A stretch of DNA of 64,000 nt from Bradyrhizobium roseum (GTDB taxonomy: Bacteria > Pseudomonadota > Alphaproteobacteria > Rhizobiales > Xanthobacteraceae), in assembly GCF_030413175.1 (NCBI RefSeq), contig NZ_CP129212.1, positions 4,216,001-4,280,000 on the forward strand, in the 5' to 3' direction. Below, in pieces: positions 8,679 through 15,458 of this stretch. A program made the translations under genes and the position numbers. The stretch's first letter is position 1, and each line of letters opens with the position of its first letter. Below the pieces are notes generated by a model. That model was not told the DNA's origin, did no database searches, and saw only the letters and a list, made by a program, of their open reading frames with translations.

Positions 8679-9050
8679 TCAAGCGCCTTTCTTGCGCAAT
8701 TTCGACGGCACTTCCTTGCCGTAGATATCGGGCTTGAATCCGACCAGCAATTTGCCGCCGAGATCGAGCACCGGGCGCTTGATCATCGAGGGCTGCGCCA
8801 GCATCAGGGCCAGCGCCTTGCGCTCGTTGAGGCCTTCCTTGTCACTGTCCGGCAGCTTCTTGAAGGTGGTACCCGCGCGGTTGAGCAGCGTCTCCCAGCC
8901 CACCTCGTCCGACCATTGTTTGAGCTTGTCCTTGCCGATGCCGGCCGCCTTGTAGTCGTGGAAGTCATGCGCCACGCCGTGGTCATCCAGCCAGGCGCGC
9001 GCCTTCTTCATGGTGTCGCAATTCTTGATGCCGTAGATGGTGATGGTCAC
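8679..9050 (-). CDS. ArsC/Spx-family reductase-like protein (YffB type)
   Basis: Small cytoplasmic thioredoxin-fold protein of 123 residues. It starts at GTG (TITIYGIKNCDTMKKARAWL) with GAGGG upstream. The single Cys in KNCDTMKKA and the RPVLDLGGKLLVGF C-terminal motif match the YffB branch of the ArsC family, whose members are thought to be glutathione-dependent thiol reductases rather than proven arsenate reductases. No ars genes are nearby. It follows a GST gene on the same strand, 18 bp away. Confidence 0.82.
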   Translation of the reverse strand: MTITIYGIKNCDTMKKARAWLDDHGVAHDFHDYKAAGIGKDKLKQWSDEVGWETLLNRAGTTFKKLPDSDKEGLNERKALALMLAQPSMIKRPVLDLGGKLLVGFKPDIYGKEVPSKLRKKGA

Positions 9051-9068
9051 GTCTAAAATGCCCTCGGT

Positions 9069-9773
9069 TCAAGGCCGTTTCGGAATGTCGAGCCCGCGCT
9101 GCACTGCCGGCCGGGCAAGCCCGCGCTCCAGCCATGCCGGCACCTGCTTCAACGTATCGAAGGCGACAAGATCGCGCGCGCCGTAAAAGCCGATCAAGTT
9201 GCGGACCCAGCCGAGCATGGAGATGTCAGCGATGGTGTATTCATCGTCCATGATCCACTGCCGTCCGGCAAGCCGCGTCTCCATCACGCCGAGTAGGCGT
9301 TTCGACTCGGCGACATAGCGTTCCAGTGGCCGCTTGTCGGCAAACTCCTTGCCGGCGAATTTGTGGAAGAAGCCGAGCTGGCCGAACATCGGGCCGATGC
9401 CGCCCATCTGAAAATGCAGCCACTGGATGGCCTGGTATCGCCGCGCCGGATCGGCGGGCAAAAACTTACCGGTCTTGTCGGCGAGATATTGCAGGATCGC
9501 GCCGGATTCGAACAGCGGCAGCGGCTTGCCGCCCGGCCCGTCCGGATCGAGGATCGCCGGAATCTTGCCGTTCGGATTGAGCGAGAGGAATTCCGGCGTC
9601 TTCTGGTCGTCCTTGTTGAAGTCGACCAGATGCACCTCGTAGGGCAGTCCGGTCTCTTCCAGCATGATCGAGACCTTGACACCGTTCGGCGTCGGCAGCG
9701 AGTAGAGCTGAAGGCGGTCGGGATGTTTTGCGGGCCAGCGCTGTGTGACCGGAAAGACGGAAAGATCGGACAT
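9069..9773 (-). CDS. Glutathione S-transferase family protein (YfcG/Nu-class like)
   Basis: Cytosolic protein of 234 residues with an N-terminal thioredoxin-like domain (LQLYSLPTPNGVKVSIMLEE) and an all-helical C-terminal domain. The TPNG motif, NPNGKIPAI and LFESGAILQYLADK, are typical of Nu-class GSTs such as E. coli YfcG and YghU, which act mainly as disulfide-bond oxidoreductases using two glutathiones. It is probably transcribed together with the following ArsC-like gene. Confidence 0.87.
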   Translation of the reverse strand: MSDLSVFPVTQRWPAKHPDRLQLYSLPTPNGVKVSIMLEETGLPYEVHLVDFNKDDQKTPEFLSLNPNGKIPAILDPDGPGGKPLPLFESGAILQYLADKTGKFLPADPARRYQAIQWLHFQMGGIGPMFGQLGFFHKFAGKEFADKRPLERYVAESKRLLGVMETRLAGRQWIMDDEYTIADISMLGWVRNLIGFYGARDLVAFDTLKQVPAWLERGLARPAVQRGLDIPKRP

Positions 9774-9851
9774 CGAAACCCGTTTTGCGTGGTTGTTGCT
9801 ACGCGGCTAATGTACGGGTCACGCTGCACATGACAAGGGCCCGCGCCGCTC

Positions 9852-10724
9852 ATGACCGACCAACCGTCTCCGACGAAGCTCGGCCTCACCGATGAACAAC
9901 TTGCGGCTCATCCGACCATGTTCGCGTCAGGTTCGCTGGAGGATCAGGTCGTGGTCATCACGGGCGGCGCCGGCGGCATCGGGCGGGCGATCGCCTGGCT
10001 GTTCGCGCGGCTGGGGTCACATGTCGCACTGGTCGGGCGCGATCGCGGCAAGCTCGATGCGCTGGTGGGCCAACTCACAGAGCGCGGCCACAAAGCCTCC
10101 GCGCATGCCGCTGACATCAGGGAGCCCGATGCGGTCAACGCACTGTTCGACACGGTGTGGGCCGCGCATGGCCGGCTCGACAGCCTCGTCAACAGTGCCG
10201 GCGGGCAGTTTCCGCAGGCTGCGATCGATTTCTCCGTCAAAGGCTGGAACGCCGTCATCAACACCAATTTGAACGGCACCTGGTACATGATGCAGTCGGC
10301 CGCGCAGCGCTGGCGCGACCACGCGCATCCCGGCAGCATCGTCAACATCGTGGTGGTGACGACGCGCGGGCTGTACGGCATCGCTCACAGCATCGCTGCC
10401 CGCAGCGGCGTGATCGGGCTGTCGCGCGCGGTTGCGGTGGAATGGGCGCCTTTGAACATCCGGGTGAACTGCATCGCGCCCGGCGCGGTCGAAACCGAAG
10501 GCTGGAACGTCTATTCGCCCGAGGCGCGCGCAACCTACCCGCGCTCGAACCCGATGATGCGCACCGGCTCGCCCTGGGACGTCGCGGAGGCCGCGGTTTT
10601 CCTCGCCGGACCATCGGCAAAATTCATAACCGGCGAGACGTTGACGGTGGACGGCGGCAGCCAGCTCTGGGGCGAAACCTGGACCACGGGCAAGCCGGCG
10701 TATTTTCGCGACGAGAACGATTGA
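9852..10724 (+). CDS. SDR oxidoreductase, peroxisomal-type trans-2-enoyl-CoA reductase-like
   Basis: Protein of 290 residues with the SDR Rossmann motif GGAGGIG and NSAGG. The expected YxxxK active site is absent: the aligned segment reads AHSIAARSGVIGLS, with Ser and Arg at the two positions. The same HSxAARxGV pattern is found in PECR/DECR-type enoyl-CoA reductases, and the downstream AVEWAPLNIRVNCIAPGAVETEG and FITGETLTVDGG segments also fit that group. NADPH-dependent reduction of an unsaturated acyl-CoA is therefore likely, not dehydrogenation of an alcohol. It is followed 13 bp later by a HAD phosphatase gene. Confidence 0.82.
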   Translation: MTDQPSPTKLGLTDEQLAAHPTMFASGSLEDQVVVITGGAGGIGRAIAWLFARLGSHVALVGRDRGKLDALVGQLTERGHKASAHAADIREPDAVNALFDTVWAAHGRLDSLVNSAGGQFPQAAIDFSVKGWNAVINTNLNGTWYMMQSAAQRWRDHAHPGSIVNIVVVTTRGLYGIAHSIAARSGVIGLSRAVAVEWAPLNIRVNCIAPGAVETEGWNVYSPEARATYPRSNPMMRTGSPWDVAEAAVFLAGPSAKFITGETLTVDGGSQLWGETWTTGKPAYFRDEND

Positions 10725-10737
10725 GCCGCTGAAGTTC

Positions 10738-11373
10738 ATGCCCCCTTATGGCCTCGTCATTTTCGACTTCGACGGCACGCTGGCGGATTCCCTGCCGTGG
10801 TTTCGTGCTTCCTTCCAGGACATGATCGCGCGGTTCGGCCTTGCGCCCGTCCGCGACGACGAGGTGGAAGGGCTGCGCGGCCTGTCCGCCCGCGAGATCA
10901 TGGCGCGGCTCAACGTATCCATGTGGCAGCTGCCGGCCATCGTCAGCGATATGCGGATGCGCAAGCTGGCCGCCGCCGGCGAGATATCGCTGTTCACGGG
11001 CGTCCCGGCGATGCTGGAAGAACTGCGGCGCCAGGGCATCAGGACCGCCATCGTCAGTTCGGACAGCGAGGCCTCCGTGCGACAGGTACTCGGACCCATG
11101 GCCAGCCGGATCGACCGTTTCGACTGCGGCGCCGCGATGTTCGGCAAGCACTGGAAATTCCGGCGCGTGGCACGAAAGCTTGGCACAAAACCATCGGAGA
11201 CGATCTGCATCGGCGATGAGCTTCGCGACATCGACGCGGCGACAGCAGCCGGCATGGATTCAGGCGCGGTGGCCTGGGGCTATGCGCTTCCGGGCGCACT
11301 GCAGGCCGCCGGACCAACGCATCTGTTCCATTCGATCGAAGAGATGACGCAGCGCCTCATCGGGAAGGAGTGA
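10738..11373 (+). CDS. HAD-superfamily hydrolase, phosphoglycolate-phosphatase-like
   Basis: Cytoplasmic protein of 211 residues. HAD motif I is VIFDFDGTLADS (nucleophile Asp and acid/base Asp), motif II is the Ser of IVSSDS, and motif IV is ICIGDELRDIDAA. An alpha-helical cap lies between motifs I and II, placing it in the Gph/PGP-like class. The substrate cannot be set from sequence. It lies directly downstream of the SDR gene and is convergent with the 2'-5' RNA ligase family gene. Confidence 0.85.
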   Translation: MPPYGLVIFDFDGTLADSLPWFRASFQDMIARFGLAPVRDDEVEGLRGLSAREIMARLNVSMWQLPAIVSDMRMRKLAAAGEISLFTGVPAMLEELRRQGIRTAIVSSDSEASVRQVLGPMASRIDRFDCGAAMFGKHWKFRRVARKLGTKPSETICIGDELRDIDAATAAGMDSGAVAWGYALPGALQAAGPTHLFHSIEEMTQRLIGKE

Positions 11374-11381
11374 CGCCCCCG

Positions 11382-11924
11382 TCAAACCCACAGCGGCCAC
11401 CGCACCAAGTGTTCGTGGCCGTTCGAACTGCGGATCAGCACAAACTCCTTGACCGTCCATCCGATCGGTTCGACCGGATACTCCCCCACCTCGCGCGCGT
11501 CATACAGCAGCGTAACATGCGGCGTGAAATTCGTGGTCGCCAGCCGCCTCATCCCCCTGCGCGCCAACGCGGCGCAAAACGTCTCCCGAAACGATTGCAG
11601 CGCACGCAATCCCTTCTCGCCGACCAGGACGAAGGGGTGATGGCCCGGCCGCCCCCGAAAGCTTGCCGTGCGATCGAACGCGACCTCGAACGGCGCGGTT
11701 CGCACCTCCATGGCCGCCTCCCATGCCGCACAATGCTGGACCTCCGGAAGGCCGCCAAGCGCGAACAGCGAAATGTGCAGCCGCTCGGGCGCAACCAGCC
11801 TGCCGTCGAACCGATGCGCGCGCTTGAGCGCCGACGCCAACAGATGAATTCGCGCGGCCGTGCCTGCATCGGGCACGGCAGCGAGAAATAAGCGGGCACT
11901 ACATCGGCTTCCAAAACCGTCCAT
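11382..11924 (-). CDS. thpR: 2'-5' RNA ligase family protein (RNA 2',3'-cyclic phosphodiesterase)
   Basis: 2H phosphoesterase of 180 residues. The two catalytic HxT/S motifs are HISLFAL (about residue 50) and HVTLLYD (about residue 137), about 90 residues apart as in the family. ThpR/LigT proteins open 2',3'-cyclic phosphates on RNA ends, and some ligate tRNA halves in vitro. The ATG (MDGFGSRC) is preferred; the frame extends to a TTG 13 codons earlier without support. It lies about 3.5 kb from the Ro60/Y-RNA locus but is not in its operon. Confidence 0.83.
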   Translation of the reverse strand: MDGFGSRCSARLFLAAVPDAGTAARIHLLASALKRAHRFDGRLVAPERLHISLFALGGLPEVQHCAAWEAAMEVRTAPFEVAFDRTASFRGRPGHHPFVLVGEKGLRALQSFRETFCAALARRGMRRLATTNFTPHVTLLYDAREVGEYPVEPIGWTVKEFVLIRSSNGHEHLVRWPLWV

Positions 11925-12000
11925 GGCGAAACAGAACAAACCATGAACAATCGGTTGTGGCAATACTATTCTACAACCCGCGACGTGAATTCAGACCGCC

Positions 12001-13722
12001 TCACAACACACAGCCATAATGCGCCGAGGATACCAGCCGGATGTACTTGTCGTGCAGCGATCCCGGCCGCACCGCGGCGACGGAGGCCGGGGCGCGCCAG
12101 TCGGCCATGCGGCGGGCGATCTCTTCCGCGGGGACTTCCAGATTCACGGTGCGTGCGCCGGGGTCGATCACGATGACGTCGCCGTCGCGCACGGCTGCGA
12201 TCGGGCCGCCGCGGGCGGCTTCCGGCGAGATGTGGCCGATCAGGATGCCGTGGGAGACGCCAGAGAAGCGGCCATCGGTGATCAACGCGACGTCTTCGCC
12301 AAGGCCCCGGCCCTGCAACTGGATCGTCAGCATCACCATTTCGGGCATGCCGGGTCCGCCGACCGGGCCGACATTGCGCACCACGATGACGTTGCCCGCC
12401 ACGATCTCACCGGCGCGGATCGCGGCCATCGTTTCGGCCTCGGATTCGAAGACGCGCGCGGTGCCACGGAATTGTCCCTTCTCGAGCGTCTTGCCCGACA
12501 GCTTGAGCAGGCAGCTCTCGGGGGCAATGTTGCCCTTCAGAACGCTGATGTGGTTATTCGGCGGCGCGATCGGTTTCGACACCGGGAGAACGATCTCCTG
12601 CGGCGCCATCTGCTCCAGCGTCGGAACGTCGGCAAGGTTTTCCGCCAGCGTCTTGCCGGTCACCGTCATGACGTCGCCATGCAGCAGGCCCGCGCGCAAG
12701 AGCTCCTTCATCACGACGGGCACGCCGCCAATCGCGTGCAGGCTGCCCATCGCAAACGGGCCGTGCGGCTGCAGATTGGCCAGCAGCGGGACGCGCTCTC
12801 CGATCTGCTGGATGCGTTCGATGGTGATCGGCACCTGCGCCTCTCGCGCGACCGCCAGCAGATGCAGGTACATGTTGGTCGAGCCGCCCATTGCGTAGAC
12901 GGTGGTGATGGCGTTCTCGAAGGCGCGCTCGGTCATGATGTCGCGCGGCCTTATGCCGGCCTGCATAAGCCGGTACAACGCGTCGACCGATGCGCGGGCC
13001 TGCGCGCGGACGTCGGCGTGAATGTCGCTGGCGGCGTCGTAATCGGCCGGATGCGAGGCGCCGCGCGGCAGCATCATGCCGATCGATTCCGCGATCGTGC
13101 TCATGGTGTTGGCGGTGAACATCGCACCGCAGGTGCCGCTGCCCGGCATCACGTTGCGCTCGACTTCCAGAAGCTCCTCACCGGACAAGCGGCCTGACTC
13201 GTTGGCGGCGCGGGCCTCGGCATAATCGAGGATCGTGATGTTGTTGCCCTTGGCGGCCCACGCGCCGAACGAGACGCGGCCCGGCGTGCTGGTGCCGGGA
13301 TAGAGCACGAGGCCGAACGCGTTGGTGCGCGCCAACGGCATCAGCGCGGCCGCTCCCGTTTTGTCGCAGCCGGAAATCACGATCATGGCGTCGCCATGGT
13401 GCGCATAGTGACCGATCTCGAAGCAGTCGGCGACGGTATCGCGCGAGGCGAGGCTGTAGCCGGCCGTCGGCGTGCCCTGCGTCAGCGCGTCCGACACCGC
13501 CGGCGCGCCGACGACGAGCCCCTGACCGCCGCGTTCCGCCAGGATCTCCACCAGAAGATCGGCAATCGTACGCACGCGGTTGTTGCAGCGATGCGCATTG
13601 GTCCAGGCGCTGGCGATCGTCACCACCGCGCTGGTCTGCGCGGCGCGATCCGGATCAAACCCGGCGGCCCGCAGTTCGACCCGCGCGCGCTTCCAATAGG
13701 TGCTGCTGTCCTTCGTCGTCAT
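12001..13722 (-). CDS. IlvD/Edd-family Fe-S dehydratase
   Basis: Dehydratase of 573 residues in the dihydroxy-acid dehydratase/6-phosphogluconate dehydratase superfamily. The three cluster cysteines are visible in RCNNRV, SGCDKTGA and GTCGAMFTA, and the C-terminal DGRFSGVSHGILIGHISPEA carries the catalytic Ser. Length suits IlvD or a sugar-acid dehydratase. No other ilv gene is nearby, and the neighbour upstream is a Lin0512 protein. It may be a second, sugar-acid-type paralog, so the symbol ilvD is not assigned. Confidence 0.86.
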   Translation of the reverse strand: MTTKDSSTYWKRARVELRAAGFDPDRAAQTSAVVTIASAWTNAHRCNNRVRTIADLLVEILAERGGQGLVVGAPAVSDALTQGTPTAGYSLASRDTVADCFEIGHYAHHGDAMIVISGCDKTGAAALMPLARTNAFGLVLYPGTSTPGRVSFGAWAAKGNNITILDYAEARAANESGRLSGEELLEVERNVMPGSGTCGAMFTANTMSTIAESIGMMLPRGASHPADYDAASDIHADVRAQARASVDALYRLMQAGIRPRDIMTERAFENAITTVYAMGGSTNMYLHLLAVAREAQVPITIERIQQIGERVPLLANLQPHGPFAMGSLHAIGGVPVVMKELLRAGLLHGDVMTVTGKTLAENLADVPTLEQMAPQEIVLPVSKPIAPPNNHISVLKGNIAPESCLLKLSGKTLEKGQFRGTARVFESEAETMAAIRAGEIVAGNVIVVRNVGPVGGPGMPEMVMLTIQLQGRGLGEDVALITDGRFSGVSHGILIGHISPEAARGGPIAAVRDGDVIVIDPGARTVNLEVPAEEIARRMADWRAPASVAAVRPGSLHDKYIRLVSSAHYGCVL

Positions 13723-13792
13723 GGGATCTCCGAATCTTTCTGAAGGCGAGTATCTTCTGAAGGCAGGTCTTCTCGTTCAGGCGGTCTTATCG

Positions 13793-14143
13793 TCAGCCTG
13801 TCTTGCCGTCATCAAAACTGACGATCACGGCGGCATTCGCAATCAGGATGGGGTCGTTGCCGGTGTCGGACGGAATCTCCAGCCCGCCGGCAATCGCCGT
13901 CACCTTGACGGTGCCATACGGAAGCTCCTTGGCGACAACAGCGGTGTCCACCGCTTCCGGATTCGGCACGGCGATCGTGACGTCGACGAACATGTCGTGG
14001 GCAGTCTTGCCCAGCATGCGGAAGAAGCCGAGGCTGGAATGGCGGATGGCATCGGAGACGGCGCGTTTGGCGGCCTTGGTGGCATCGCGTCCATGTACGT
14101 CGACGCCCATGCCCATCTCGGTGATACAGCGCACGCGTGCCAT
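13793..14143 (-). CDS. Lin0512 family conserved protein
   Basis: Protein of 116 residues matching the Lin0512 (TIGR02058) family: it opens with the characteristic MARVRCITEMGMGVDVHG and carries ATKAAKRAVSDAIRHSSL. The function is unknown; the family forms ring-like assemblies in structural surveys. It is followed 70 bp later on the same strand by the IlvD/Edd gene, suggesting a two-gene unit. Confidence 0.8.
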   Translation of the reverse strand: MARVRCITEMGMGVDVHGRDATKAAKRAVSDAIRHSSLGFFRMLGKTAHDMFVDVTIAVPNPEAVDTAVVAKELPYGTVKVTAIAGGLEIPSDTGNDPILIANAAVIVSFDDGKTG

Positions 14144-14316
14144 CGGGCTTCCTCTGGTGTTGGATTGAATGTCGTTGTCGCGAAGGCCTGCATTTCATTC
14201 GTCGCCTGCGGCGACGTCAAGTCACGGCAGACCTGCAAACGCATCGTGCGTGGCCGCATGCACCGGTCGCACGCGTGGCGGCGCGCTGCGATTTGCCGTT
14301 TTCTCGATCGGTCGGG

Positions 14317-14345
14317 TTGACAATCCAAAAATACGGGCGTATCTC
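14317..14345 (+). promoter_or_regulatory. Sigma-70-type promoter for a structured ncRNA
   Basis: TTGACA (14317-14322), a 17-bp spacer and TATCTC (14340-14345). A consensus -35 with ideal spacing predicts a start near 14352. No protein gene follows before a strong terminator at 14514-14546, so the product should be a non-coding RNA. Confidence 0.6.
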
Positions 14346-14351
14346 CCGCGC

Positions 14352-14546
14352 CCTCGCGAACGTCGGGTTCGCGACTGAACATGAGCCGAGTGATGAACCA
14401 CATTTGCGAAATGCGCGTCAGACGTTCGAATGGCTATCGGCCACTCGATGACGCACGTCAGGCTCATGGGAACGATCTCGCGTAAACGAGATCGACCGTC
14501 CGCTCTATGTGGACCCTCCCGAGCCCGCCGCTCCGGAGGGTTTTTT
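14352..14546 (+). ncRNA. Predicted structured small RNA of unknown family, about 195 nt
   Basis: The interval is framed by a consensus-like promoter and a strong intrinsic terminator and has no credible protein. Predicted helices seen by eye: CATGAGCC (14380-14387) with GGCTCATG (14461-14468); CGAGTG with CACTCG inside it; a CATTT-GCG-AAATG hairpin near 14400; and CGATCTCG-CGTAAA-CGAGATCG (14473-14494). I do not recognise the family. Its position just upstream of the Y-RNA array could be coincidence or could link it to the Ro60 locus. Confidence 0.55.
14514..14546 (+). terminator. Rho-independent terminator of the predicted small RNA
   Basis: Stem CCCTCC/GGAGGG, a C-C mismatch, then GAGC/GCTC around a CCGCC loop, followed by six T residues. 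This is a classical intrinsic terminator, and it separates the upstream RNA from the Y-RNA array. Confidence 0.85.
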
Positions 14547-14785
14547 GTTGTCCGAAGCAGGCTCATCAAGACATCCCGGCGCAAGCCGGAACGGGAGACC
14601 CGGATCCCGGGGCTCGCGCCGGAGGGCGCGTGCCCAAAAGCGCGGGGCCTGTCGGAGGGAACGAGGCGCAAGCCGGATACCAATGACAGAGCGAACCCCA
14701 GGGGGTTCGCGGTAGCGGCGCCGTTCAGAGCGCCGCGAATGAAATTTGTTTTCAATTTCGTTTGCCGCCTTGCGCGGCTAAACCG
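14547..14785 (+). other. Hairpin-rich spacer before the Y-RNA array
   Basis: No protein gene is supported. Three inverted repeats precede the first Y-RNA unit: GCGAACCCC/GGGGTTCGC (14691-14710, almost no loop), GCGGCG/CGCCGC (14715-14736) and GAAATT/AATTTC (14741-14759). The GC-rich first 100 bp resemble dispersed intergenic repeat sequence. The promoter of the array should lie here, but I find neither a convincing sigma-70 pair nor a sigma-54 GG/GC element near 14760-14785. Confidence 0.4.
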
Positions 14786-14970
14786 ACGCTGGTGGTGAAG
14801 ATTTCGGATACTTCGCGCCATGGAAAAAGCGGGTTCGAATCCCGCCTTTGACACACGCACCGGGATGCGGCCCCGCGAGGGCTTGCACGCGGCCCGGCGC
14901 AGTTTTTCTTTCGTGAGGGAGCGGAGCTGTGTTGTCGTCACTGGGACCGATATCGCCTGTTCCCCAGCGT
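14786..14970 (+). ncRNA. Y-RNA-like unit A (185 nt)
   Basis: The ends pair perfectly: ACGCTGG (14786-14792) with CCAGCGT (14964-14970). Inside, an unpaired T is followed by GGTGA (14794-14798), which pairs with TCGCC (14953-14957); a 6-nt bulge TGTTCC separates TCGCC from the outer strand. The loop contains a perfect tRNA T-arm (GCGGG-TTCGAAT-CCCGC, 14829-14845), a CGCA/TGCG hairpin and a GCCC-CGCGA-GGGC hairpin (14870-14882), but no clear D-arm. The architecture matches a bacterial Y RNA: a terminal helix with a bulge for Ro60 and a variable loop module. Degenerate relative to units C and D. Confidence 0.75.
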
Positions 14971-14979
14971 GCCCTTCAA

Positions 14980-15003
14980 CTGACGATGCGCAAACATCGT
15001 CAG
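14980..15003 (+). other. Perfect hairpin between Y-RNA units A and B
   Basis: CTGACGATG (14980-14988) pairs with CATCGTCAG (14995-15003) around CGCAAA. It is a 9-bp stem with no T-tract, so not a typical terminator. It directly abuts the 5' strand of unit B and could be a processing signal that releases individual RNAs from a common transcript. Confidence 0.6.
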
Positions 15004-15094
15004 GGCGGTGGTGAAGATGCCTGTTACTTCGGACCGGTCGGTCTCGACCCCCGGTGGCCCGCAAGGGCAGCAACAGCATCGCTCGTTCCCCGCC
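15004..15094 (+). ncRNA. Y-RNA-like unit B (91 nt, no tRNA module)
   Basis: Outer helix GGCGG (15004-15008) with CCGCC (15090-15094); unpaired T; GGTGA (15010-15014) facing TCGCT (15079-15083) with one G-U pair; 3' bulge CGTTCC. The inner helix CTGTT/AACAG is followed by a GGTCG-GTCT-CGACC hairpin (15036-15049) and GCCC-GCAA-GGGC (15057-15068). It keeps the protein-binding end but lacks T- and D-arms, recalling the shorter second Y RNA found beside many bacterial Ro60 genes. Confidence 0.72.
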
Positions 15095-15102
15095 AACCCT
15101 AC

Positions 15103-15270
15103 CCACGATCCGTGGTGAAGATCGCTGTTACATCGTCTGTGAAACGAGAGGTCGCGGGTTCGAATCCCGCCCGGCGTCATGTGCGCCGGTAGCTCAGTGG
15201 CAGAGCGCTTCCCGGCCCGCAGGGTAAGCTGCAGGCTGGGGTCTCAGCATCGCCTGTTCCCGGATCGTGG
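15103..15270 (+). ncRNA. Y-RNA-like unit C with permuted tRNA-like module (168 nt)
   Basis: Outer helix is a perfect 10-bp pairing of CCACGATCCG (15103-15112) with CGGATCGTGG (15261-15270). Core: T, GGTGA (15114-15118) with TCGCC (15250-15254), 3' bulge TGTTCC, then inner GCTG/CAGC. The loop is a tRNA in permuted order: T-arm GCGGG-TTCGAAT-CCCGC (15154-15170), acceptor-like CCGGCG/CGCCGG closed by a 7-nt loop (15171-15189), then TA and D-arm GCTC-AGTGGCA-GAGC (15192-15206). The GG of the D-loop and the TTC of the T-loop needed for the tRNA elbow are both present. Confidence 0.85.
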
Positions 15271-15280
15271 TTTCCAAACC

Positions 15281-15417
15281 GCCGGTGGTGAAGAGTTCTG
15301 TTACTTCGCACTCACAAGGTCGAAGGTTCGATTCCTTCCGGACGAGACGTCCGTAGCTCAATGGCAGAGCGTGTGACAACGCCCGCAAGGGCAGTCCAGA
15401 CTCGCCTGTTCCCCGGC
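15281..15417 (+). ncRNA. Y-RNA-like unit D with permuted tRNA-like module (137 nt)
   Basis: Outer helix GCCGG (15281-15285) with CCGGC (15413-15417); T; GGTGA (15287-15291) with TCGCC (15402-15406); 3' bulge TGTTCC. The loop holds T-arm GAAGG-TTCGATT-CCTTC (15322-15338), acceptor-like CGGACG/CGTCCG closed by AGA (15339-15353), TA, D-arm GCTC-AATGGCA-GAGC (15356-15370), and a GCCC-GCAA-GGGC hairpin (15381-15392). The arm stems differ in sequence from unit C but pair equally well, which is strong evidence for a selected structure. The unit ends 41 nt before the Ro60 gene. Confidence 0.85.
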
Positions 15418-15458
15418 ACCCGTTTTCCGATCCACCATCAACCCAAGAGGAGGCCGTC

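Noticed and set aside
8679..9050. Arsenic resistance operon (ArsC-like gene, ArsR genes)
   Set aside because: The ArsC-like protein is of the YffB type, the ArsR proteins lack metal-site cysteines and are over 10 kb away, and there is no arsB, acr3 or arsH.
14513..14710. Possible 6S RNA or other housekeeping RNA
   Set aside because: No 6S-like open-bubble structure or known neighbour gene is visible, and the terminator at 14514-14546 splits the interval.
14829..14845. Remnant of a decayed tRNA gene (isolated T-arm)
   Set aside because: It sits inside a unit with the same closing helix, docking core and bulge as the other three units, so it is better explained as part of Y-RNA-like unit A.
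15182..15345. Intron-containing or ordinary tRNA read from the GTAGCTCAGTGG D-arm to the next GGTTCGATTCC T-arm
   Set aside because: The acceptor strands do not match (GCGCCGG with CCGGACG), the gap is about 115 nt with no anticodon arm, and each half pairs perfectly with a neighbour in the opposite order inside its own Y-RNA unit.
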